A stretch of 64,000 nucleotides of DNA from CALJFL01 sp039964455. GTDB lineage: Bacteria > Pseudomonadota > Gammaproteobacteria > Pseudomonadales > Halieaceae. The notes beneath the pieces were generated by a model. The model made no database searches, was not told the origin of the DNA, and was given only the letters and a program-made list of their open reading frames with translations. Positions 58,129 to 64,000 of this stretch are shown here, piece after piece. Each line of letters begins with the position of its first letter. Position 1 is the stretch's first letter. Where the stretch lies: assembly GCA_039964455.1 (NCBI GenBank), contig JBDVXK010000012.1, positions 434,001-498,000 on the forward strand, given 5' to 3'. The position numbers were made by a program, and so were the translations under genes.

Positions 58129-59946
58129 ATGACAGCAACCCGGACAAGACTCTTGGAACGTGCAGTGATTCCCGCACTGTTCTCTATAGGCATTCTTCTG
58201 CAGGGCTGCGAGAGCACGCCCGTGAAGCAAACAGAGACCAGCAAACCCGTTGAGGTGCAGCGACCCACGCAATCCTGGGGCGAACTCACTCTGCCGCCCA
58301 GCGAACACGCCGCAATATTTGAGCAGGCAGAGCAGGCAATCGCCTCGCGCAACTGGATGGCCGCCCAGTCCGATTTGCAGGCCCTGCCCGATGATCAACC
58401 CCTGGCGCTTAATGACGCGGTTTATCGCGACTACCTGCAAGCTCGCATCGACTGGCTACGGGGCGACCTGGACAGCGCTAACCAACGCCTGCAAGGGCAG
58501 ACCAGACGCGGCGCTGCTCCCGCCCTCAATCAGAAACTGCTGGAGTTTCAACAAGACCTGCTGGCCAGCAACGGCAAATACCTGGAGAGTGCCCGCCTGG
58601 GTGACCAACTGCTTCGCCAAGCACAGTCTCCGGACTCAACCGCAGATCGCAAGCGCGACATCTGGCTCAACCTGATGCGCGCCGGCGACAAGGACATCAA
58701 GTCTGAGCGACTGAAGGCCAGCGACACACAGTGGCGCAGCTGGCTGGACCTGGCGCTTATCGGCAAATCGACCGGCAGTACAACAGATCAAAAACAACGC
58801 CTGAATCAATGGCAGCTCACCAACAGCGGTCATCCCGCATCACAACTGCTGCCCGGAGGTTTGGGTAACTGGCTAACGGATGCAGCAGACACGCAAAAGG
58901 TAGCCATGCTATTGCCGCTTGGCGGTCGACTGGCGCCTGCAGCGAAAGCTGTTCGGGATGGCTATCTGGCAAGCTATTACTCGGCACGCTTACGTGGCGA
59001 GGCCAACTTTGAGCTACAGGTGCTCGATACCGGCCTGTTCGAGTCAACAGTCGCCGCCTACGACGAGGCCGTTGCCAACGGCGCCAGCATGGTGATCGGC
59101 CCGCTGAGCAAAGAGGCTGTGGAGGAACTGGGGAATCATCCCAGCAGGACTGTGCCTGTTGTGGCACTGAACCGGGTAGACGGCATCCTGAATAGCGGGG
59201 GCGCCGAACTGGTCCAGCTGTCACTGGCACCGGAGGACGACGCTAGGCGGGTAGCGGAACTGGCCTACGGCCAGGGTGGCCGGCGGGCTCTGCTGGTTCG
59301 CCCCGCTGGTGCATGGGGTAACAAGATTACCCAGGCCCTGCAGTCGCGCTGGAGCGAACTGGGGGGTAGCGTGGCTGCCACCGCCGCCTACAGCAGCCAG
59401 GAGAATTACTCCGCTCGCATCAAGGGCGCGCTGGACCTGGCCGAGAGCGAAGAGCGCTCGCGCGAGATTCGCAACATGCTGGCCACCAATATCGAGTTTA
59501 CAGCGCGACGTCGTCAGGACATCGATGTGGTTTTTCTGCTCAGCCGCAGCGGCTCTGAGGCACGCTCAATCAAGCCCTTACTGGCCTACCATTACGCGGG
59601 TAGCATTCCGGTTTACGCCACATCGAGCATCTACAGCGGACTGCCAGATTCCCGGGACAAGGACCTAAATGGCATCAACCTGGTCGACATACCCTGGCTG
59701 CTGGGCTCGAATCCGGCACTGCGCGTCGCCATTACGGCGGGCGACACTGGCAGCGATAGCTATACCCGCCTCAATGCGCTGGGCGCCGATGCCTATAGAC
59801 TGCAATCCCGGTTCGGGCAGTTAGGGGCCGGCCGCGACAGCCTGATTCCCGGCGACACAGGCTTGCTTACCCTGGATCCTGGACTTCAGGTTATGCGGGA
59901 ACCCAGCCTGGCCACATTTGCCGGAGGCAAACTGCAGCCTCGTTAA
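58129..59946 (+). CDS. lpoA: Penicillin-binding protein activator lipoprotein LpoA
   Basis: An outer membrane lipoprotein that activates the bifunctional synthase PBP1A from outside the wall. The 605-residue protein has a lipoprotein signal ending in the lipobox LLQGC, an N-terminal helical-repeat domain (to about 240) and a C-terminal periplasmic-binding-protein-like domain (VAMLLPLGGRLAPAAKAVRDGY, VIGPLSKEAVEEL). I use the ATG at 58129 because the signal peptide starts there; an upstream in-frame ATG at 58075 would add 18 non-signal residues. Its ribosome site is weak. Confidence 0.92.
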   Translation: MTATRTRLLERAVIPALFSIGILLQGCESTPVKQTETSKPVEVQRPTQSWGELTLPPSEHAAIFEQAEQAIASRNWMAAQSDLQALPDDQPLALNDAVYRDYLQARIDWLRGDLDSANQRLQGQTRRGAAPALNQKLLEFQQDLLASNGKYLESARLGDQLLRQAQSPDSTADRKRDIWLNLMRAGDKDIKSERLKASDTQWRSWLDLALIGKSTGSTTDQKQRLNQWQLTNSGHPASQLLPGGLGNWLTDAADTQKVAMLLPLGGRLAPAAKAVRDGYLASYYSARLRGEANFELQVLDTGLFESTVAAYDEAVANGASMVIGPLSKEAVEELGNHPSRTVPVVALNRVDGILNSGGAELVQLSLAPEDDARRVAELAYGQGGRRALLVRPAGAWGNKITQALQSRWSELGGSVAATAAYSSQENYSARIKGALDLAESEERSREIRNMLATNIEFTARRRQDIDVVFLLSRSGSEARSIKPLLAYHYAGSIPVYATSSIYSGLPDSRDKDLNGINLVDIPWLLGSNPALRVAITAGDTGSDSYTRLNALGADAYRLQSRFGQLGAGRDSLIPGDTGLLTLDPGLQVMREPSLATFAGGKLQPR

Positions 59947-59972
59947 CATACACTGGCCAGCCGAAGACACGG

Positions 59973-60341
59973 ATGGCCGGGATGAAAGCTCTGGGAGACG
60001 ACTATGAACAGCGCGCCTGCAATTGGCTCGCTGCCAGCGGATGGCGTCTGCTCACCCGAAATTACCGCTGCAAACCAGGGGAAATCGACATCATCGCGCT
60101 TGACGGGCCTACCCTGGTATTCGTGGAAGTACGCGCACGTCAGCGCGGCCGCTATGCCAGCGCTGCCGCAACCGTCGACAAGCGCAAGCAGCAACGCCTG
60201 TTACGCGCGGGCGAACATTTCCTGCAACGCCACCCGCAGTGGCGCAAAAATCCCTGCCGATTTGACGTAGTCACCTTCGAGCCGCCACAATCCGGTGCTG
60301 AAACGGAACCGCACTGGATTCGAAGTGCTTTCACCGCATGA
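59973..60341 (+). CDS. yraN: YraN family protein (UPF0102), restriction-endonuclease-like fold
   Basis: A 122-residue protein of the UPF0102 family. It has the start GDDYEQRACNWLAASGWRLL, then the nuclease-like core GEIDIIALDG and LVFVEVRAR, where the last Lys of the usual EVK is Arg. No function is established for the family. It lies in the usual lpoA-yraN-diaA-dolP order. Confidence 0.92.
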   Translation: MAGMKALGDDYEQRACNWLAASGWRLLTRNYRCKPGEIDIIALDGPTLVFVEVRARQRGRYASAAATVDKRKQQRLLRAGEHFLQRHPQWRKNPCRFDVVTFEPPQSGAETEPHWIRSAFTA

Positions 60342-60360
60342 CGCGCATACAGGCTTTTTT

Positions 60361-60966
60361 ATGGACCACTACCAGATTATCTCCGGACGATTCCAGGCGG
60401 CCATAGAGACGATCGCCCAATCTGTGGACATATTGGCGGACCCATTGGCTGAAAGTAGCGCGCTTCTTACCCAGGCACTGCTGGCAGACCGCAAGATTAT
60501 CACCTGTGGCAATGGCTCCGATGCTGCACTGGCACAACTGTTTGCCAGCAAGCTACTGGACCGATTCGAACAGGACCGCCCCGCCCTGCCCGCCATGGCA
60601 TTGACCGCCGATACCGCCAGCCTGACGGCCATCGCCCTGCAAGAAGGCCTCGAGGAAATTTATTCACGACAGATAAGGGCACTGGGCCAAAGCGGCGATA
60701 TCCTGCTCTGCATTGCCAGCGGGCTGCCCGCAACAAATCTTCAAAAAGCCATCGCAGCCGCACACGAACGGAACATGGCCGTTATAATTTTGTCTACTAC
60801 TGCAGACGAACACTTACCGCGACTGCTCGCTGATGGTGACTTCGCACTGGTGATAGACAGTCAGCGACAAACGCTGGCGACAGAGCTGCACCTTATGGTG
60901 CTTCACGCACTATGCGAGTTAGTCGACAACAACATTTTTGGAAACTACAACGGAAGTAACCCATGA
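60361..60966 (+). CDS. diaA: SIS-domain protein DiaA
   Basis: A 201-residue sugar isomerase (SIS) domain protein. It has GNGSDAALAQLFASKLL and GDILLCIASGLPATNLQKAI. In E. coli DiaA binds DnaA and promotes timely initiation at oriC. The close relative GmhA isomerises sedoheptulose-7-phosphate, so both readings are open, but the neighbours favour DiaA. The ATG at 60361 gives the family length; the longer frame starts inside yraN. Confidence 0.88.
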   Translation: MDHYQIISGRFQAAIETIAQSVDILADPLAESSALLTQALLADRKIITCGNGSDAALAQLFASKLLDRFEQDRPALPAMALTADTASLTAIALQEGLEEIYSRQIRALGQSGDILLCIASGLPATNLQKAIAAAHERNMAVIILSTTADEHLPRLLADGDFALVIDSQRQTLATELHLMVLHALCELVDNNIFGNYNGSNP

Positions 60967-61544
60967 AGTATTTGGTCTATCCACTGGCGCTGTGCAGTTT
61001 CCTGCTACTGACGGGATGCGGCAGCCTTTTGGCCTCCATGGAGTCAAACACCATAGAGGATGACCCGGGTGAGCGCACCATGGGCCAGCAAATTGAAGAT
61101 GAAAGCATTGAAACCAAGACCATGGTCAACATTCGGGCCGCCGATGACCGCTTTGATAATGCCCACCTGGTGGTAGTCAGCTATAACGGCTACGTCTTGT
61201 TGGCCGGGCAGGTGTCCAATCAGGAGTTGAAAACCAAGGCGACGTCTGTGGCCAGAGACGTGCGCGGAGTGCGCAGAATCTACAATGAGCTGGAGATCGC
61301 CTCGCCAAGCTCTGCCATGACACGCACCAGCGACACATGGATTACCACCAAGGTGAAATCCTGGCTGCTGGGCAGCTCAGAGACCGAGGGCTTGCGGGTC
61401 AAGGTGGTTACCGAAAACGGCGTGGTCTATCTGATGGGGCTTGCTACCCGCGAAGAAGCGGAGCGGGTAGCGGCAGAGGCGGCCGATACGTCGGGCGTAC
61501 AGCGCGTTGTGCGCCTGTTTGAGATTGTAGATCCAGCTACTTGA
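60963..61544 (+). CDS. dolP: Dual-BON-domain outer membrane lipoprotein DolP
   Basis: A 193-residue lipoprotein (formerly YraP) with lipobox LLTGC near residues 16-20. Two BON domains follow: about 47-115 (NAHLVVVSYNGYVLLAGQV, VRRIYNELEI) and about 124-190 (LRVKVVTENGVVYLMGLAT, VQRVVRLFEIV). BON domains bind phospholipids; DolP supports outer membrane integrity and division-site amidase control. It overlaps diaA by 4 bases and is convergent with sspB by 8. Confidence 0.94.
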   Translation: MKYLVYPLALCSFLLLTGCGSLLASMESNTIEDDPGERTMGQQIEDESIETKTMVNIRAADDRFDNAHLVVVSYNGYVLLAGQVSNQELKTKATSVARDVRGVRRIYNELEIASPSSAMTRTSDTWITTKVKSWLLGSSETEGLRVKVVTENGVVYLMGLATREEAERVAAEAADTSGVQRVVRLFEIVDPAT

Positions 61545-61929
61545 CGATCTTCAGTGAAGGCCTGGCTTCTGGTTTGGGCGGCGGTGGCTCGTCATCTGGT
61601 GGTTCCGGGCTCTCGGTAGCATCGTCGGGCTCAAACACCATACCCTGACCGTTTTCGCGGGCATAAATGCCCACCACAGCCGCGACGGGTACTTCAATAT
61701 CCGTGGCCACGCCACCAAACCGACCATTGAATGACACACAGTCATTGGCGATGTGCAGATCAATAACGGCGCCGGGGGATATATTGAGTACTATCTGCCC
61801 ATCTTTCACATACTGACGCGGCACGTTGACACCCGGTACAGCGGCATCAACCAAAAGGTAGGGCGTGCAGTCGTTGTCTACTATCCACTCGTAGAGTGCA
61901 CGCATGATGTAGGGGCGACTTGGGGTCAC
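61537..61929 (-). CDS. sspB: ClpXP adaptor SspB
   Basis: Binds ssrA-tagged proteins and delivers them to ClpXP. The 130-residue protein starts SRPYIMRALYEWIVDNDCTP and includes VNIPRQ-like VNVPRQYVKDGQIVLNISP and FGGVATDIEVPV. An acidic, proline-rich linker leads to the conserved ClpX-binding tail RPSLKIVK. The GTG at 61929 is used because homologues begin at this point (MTxSRPY). Confidence 0.95.
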   Translation of the reverse strand: MTPSRPYIMRALYEWIVDNDCTPYLLVDAAVPGVNVPRQYVKDGQIVLNISPGAVIDLHIANDCVSFNGRFGGVATDIEVPVAAVVGIYARENGQGMVFEPDDATESPEPPDDEPPPPKPEARPSLKIVK

Positions 61930-61979
61930 GTGATACCTGTTAAGTCAGCGTACCGGGGAAGGAAGCAGAGGCGCCCGTG

Positions 61980-62612
61980 TTAGAGGCGCATCTCCCGCTC
62001 TTGCTCAGACAGACTTTCCTGAAATGATTCACGATTGAACAGGGAGTCCATGTAAGCCAGCAATGGCTTGGTCTGCTTGCTGGAACGGATATCCACACCC
62101 AGGGATGGCAGGCGCCACAGTATCGGTGCGATGCAACAATCCACCAGTGTGAACTCTTCGCTCATGAAAAATGGCTTCTCCTCAAAAATTGGAGCGATAC
62201 CCATAATTCCTTCGCGCAGTTCCTTGATGCTCTTGTTCACAACATTGTCGCTGCGTGAGTGCTGGATGGAGTCGACCAATGTGCACCAGTCCTTCTCCAT
62301 ACGGTGAATAAACAGCCTGCTTTCAGCGCGAGCAACAGGATATACCGGCAGCAGCGGCGGGTGCGGGAAGCGCTCGTCGAGGTACTCCATCATCACCTTG
62401 GACTCATACAACACCAGATCACGATCAACCAGCGTAGGCAGGGAGTTATAGGGGTTTAAATCCGCCAGCTCTGCCGGTGGGTGCAGGCTGTCTGATTCAA
62501 TCAGGTCGACTGTCACACCTTTTTCCGCCAGGACGATTCTGACCCGGTGACTGTAATGACTACTGCTATCCGAAAAGAAGGTCATGGAAGACCGCTTTGC
62601 CACTACGCCCAT
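61980..62612 (-). CDS. sspA: Stringent starvation protein SspA
   Basis: A glutathione-transferase-fold protein that binds RNA polymerase and modulates transcription in stress. The 210-residue protein has RSSMTFFSDSSSHYSHRVRI, VLAEKGVTVDLIE, LPTLVDRDLVLYES, YLDERFPHPPLLPVYPVARA and the C-terminal helical domain. It is paired with sspB in the usual order and follows the cytochrome bc1 genes. Confidence 0.96.
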   Translation of the reverse strand: MGVVAKRSSMTFFSDSSSHYSHRVRIVLAEKGVTVDLIESDSLHPPAELADLNPYNSLPTLVDRDLVLYESKVMMEYLDERFPHPPLLPVYPVARAESRLFIHRMEKDWCTLVDSIQHSRSDNVVNKSIKELREGIMGIAPIFEEKPFFMSEEFTLVDCCIAPILWRLPSLGVDIRSSKQTKPLLAYMDSLFNRESFQESLSEQEREMRL

Positions 62613-62697
62613 CAGGGACTCCTCAAAAAACTCTATATTAATTTACGGCGCGTACGTGTGACGCACGCCGGTGATCAGACTGCTCGTTTACAAGCGA

Positions 62698-64000
62698 TCA
62701 GTGAACGTCTTTCCAGTATTCGCGATTAAGTAACCAGGCAAATACAAAGAACAAGGAAATGAACAACAAAACGAAAACACCAATACGCTGTCTTTCTGCT
62801 GCCATGGGCTCCGCCGTATAGGCCAGAAAGTTCACCAGGTCATAAATGGCTGCATCGTATTCTTCCGGGTTTAACTGCCCCGCCTCGGCAATTCGAAATT
62901 GGCCGCAGGGGTCTTCCAGAATATCTTCACCAGTCAATGGATCTCGCTTTACGCCACCGTTGGAAGCGGTCACGGCGCCCATTGCGCACTCCGGCATGCC
63001 TTGCAGGTCAAGCAACACATGAGGCATACCAACGTCTTTAAAGACCTTGTTATTCACGCCGTAGGGGCGACTGTCATCTTTGTAGAATGTGCGCAGATAG
63101 GTGTACAACCACTCTGGCTGTCGGGCGCGGGAAACCAGTGTCAGATCTGGTGGCGTGGCGCCAAACCAGACCTTGGCATTATCTTCGTCCATGGCGTTGT
63201 GCATCAGCGCACCGATCTTCTCGCTCGGGTCGAACATCAGATTGGCCTGAAACAGGTCCTCCGGTATCCCCAGATCTTCCGCGACACGGTTATAACGCGA
63301 GTACTGCAGCGAGTGACACCCCATGCAGTAGTTCATATACAATCGCGCGCCGTTTTGCAGCGATGCCTTGTTTTGCGGATCTACACTGATCTCGTCGCAG
63401 GGCATGGAGCCACAGTTGAATGCCGATTCAGCGCCAACAGCACGCAGCGGTAATATGGTCAGGGCCAGTATCAGGGCCAGTCCACCCATGCTACCCCAGA
63501 ACCCTATGCCGCCGTCCATGGTCACGCGCTCAGGTACCGGCTTGGTCTTGTCCAGCGACGACCAGATGGGCATCAGCAGGAAGAAGCCGAAGTAGATGAC
63601 TGAACAAATCTGAGCTAAAAACGTTCTCGCCGGTGTTGGTGCTTTAACACCCAGCACGCCCAAAATCAGAAAGGAAGCCACGAACACCACCAGCATTACC
63701 TTGGTGATATTACCGCGATAACGCCAGGACCTCACCGGGCTCTTATCAAGCCAAGGCAACATAAACGGAACGGCCACAGAGGCTGCAAAAGCCACGAAAC
63801 CCCAGAACTTGTCCGGAACCGCACGCAGTACAGAGTAAAATGGCGTGAAATACCACACCGGCGCAATATGCTCGGGTGTTTTCAGGGCATTGGCTTCTTC
63901 AAAGTTGGCAAACTCAAGGAAGTAGCCGCCCATCTCAGGCATGAAAAACATCACGCCGCAGAAGATGAACAGGAAGACAGCTATCGCCTGCAGGTCGTGT
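62698..64000 (-). CDS. Cytochrome b (C-terminal part) fused in frame to cytochrome c1
   Basis: The open frame enters from beyond the window. Its first part is the C-terminal third of cytochrome b (MPEMGGYFLEFANFEEAN, HIAPVWYFTPFYSVLRAVP, then helices). After KPVPERVT, where cytochrome b normally stops, it runs on through MDGGIGFWGSMGG and a hydrophobic stretch ending AVGAES, which looks like an internal signal sequence. It continues into cytochrome c1 with the heme site CMGCHSLQYSRYN, MPHVLLDLQG and a C-terminal membrane anchor. I found no stop between them. The fusion resembles the FbcH precursor of Bradyrhizobium, which is cut into two subunits. It passes electrons from ubiquinol to cytochrome c. 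Confidence 0.93.
   Translation of the reverse strand, partial: HDLQAIAVFLFIFCGVMFFMPEMGGYFLEFANFEEANALKTPEHIAPVWYFTPFYSVLRAVPDKFWGFVAFAASVAVPFMLPWLDKSPVRSWRYRGNITKVMLVVFVASFLILGVLGVKAPTPARTFLAQICSVIYFGFFLLMPIWSSLDKTKPVPERVTMDGGIGFWGSMGGLALILALTILPLRAVGAESAFNCGSMPCDEISVDPQNKASLQNGARLYMNYCMGCHSLQYSRYNRVAEDLGIPEDLFQANLMFDPSEKIGALMHNAMDEDNAKVWFGATPPDLTLVSRARQPEWLYTYLRTFYKDDSRPYGVNNKVFKDVGMPHVLLDLQGMPECAMGAVTASNGGVKRDPLTGEDILEDPCGQFRIAEAGQLNPEEYDAAIYDLVNFLAYTAEPMAAERQRIGVFVLLFISLFFVFAWLLNREYWKDVH

Noticed and set aside
62646..62670. Possible terminator between the cytochrome and sspA genes
   Set aside because: The stem is only about 7 bp with a G-U pair and a loop of about 11 nt, and the following sequence is mixed A and T rather than a T-run.
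1..64000. tRNA genes, CRISPR arrays, insertion sequences or prophage
   Set aside because: Reading through the intergenic intervals showed no cloverleaf-like tRNA, no regularly spaced repeats, no transposase or integrase frames and no phage structural genes. A tRNA or CRISPR scanner could confirm this.

Overview
The window is one contiguous stretch of a gammaproteobacterial chromosome, moderately GC-rich and densely coded. No plasmid, phage, transposon or CRISPR sequence was seen. Four conserved blocks fix the affiliation: the complete division and cell wall (dcw) cluster followed by lpxC, an M23 peptidase, secA, argJ and mutT; the pilA/pilBCD/coaE block; rsmI, lpoA, yraN, diaA and dolP; and cytochrome bc1, sspA and sspB. 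This order resembles Pseudomonas and Cellvibrionales/Halieaceae-type marine bacteria. The exact family is an inference.

Layout. 1-3.7 kb (minus strand): the 5' part of trmH, a SnoaL-like protein with an SDR epimerase, and beta-carbonic anhydrase behind a GAF/degenerate-GGDEF protein. 3.8-7.8 kb (plus): a promoter, a TPP riboswitch and a four-gene thiamine uptake and salvage operon (TonB-dependent receptor, small thiamine-binding protein, PnuT-type permease, thiamine kinase-like protein). 7.8-21.2 kb: yajQ, panE, yhhN-like; a translationally coupled FHA/sigma-54 activator and Ser/Thr kinase pair; ampD-ampE; nadC; rraA; an acyl-CoA dehydrogenase divergent from a LysR regulator; and malate synthase G.

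21.3-33.2 kb is the type IV pilus region. pilA has a good sigma-54 promoter and its own terminator. It is followed on the same strand by two tandem paralogous multi-membrane GT-C-like proteins with helical-repeat tails and by a dolichol-phosphate-mannose-synthase-like glycosyltransferase. pilB, pilC, pilD and coaE diverge from pilA. A third, STT3-like membrane protein lies between coaE and mutT. These four non-core genes are visibly AT-richer than the rest and look like a strain-variable glycosylation module, possibly acting on the pilin. This is the most interesting candidate system in the window.

33.2-57.2 kb (minus): mutT, argJ, secA, M23 peptidase, lpxC, then ftsZ-ftsA-ftsQ-ddl-murC-murG-ftsW-murD-mraY-murF-murE-ftsI-ftsL-rsmH-mraZ (listed from low to high coordinate; transcription runs the other way). 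The mraZ promoter is recognisable and is followed by 10-bp-period MraZ boxes. rnpB (RNase P RNA) and rsmI lie upstream. 58.1-61.5 kb (plus): lpoA, yraN, diaA, dolP. 61.5-64 kb (minus): sspB, sspA and an unusual open frame in which cytochrome b runs without a stop into cytochrome c1.

Functionally the window joins envelope construction (peptidoglycan precursors, divisome, recycling, LPS commitment, Sec export, lipoprotein regulators) with surface appendages, thiamine salvage and central metabolism. Calls rest on reading motifs and gene order by eye; no database search was run.
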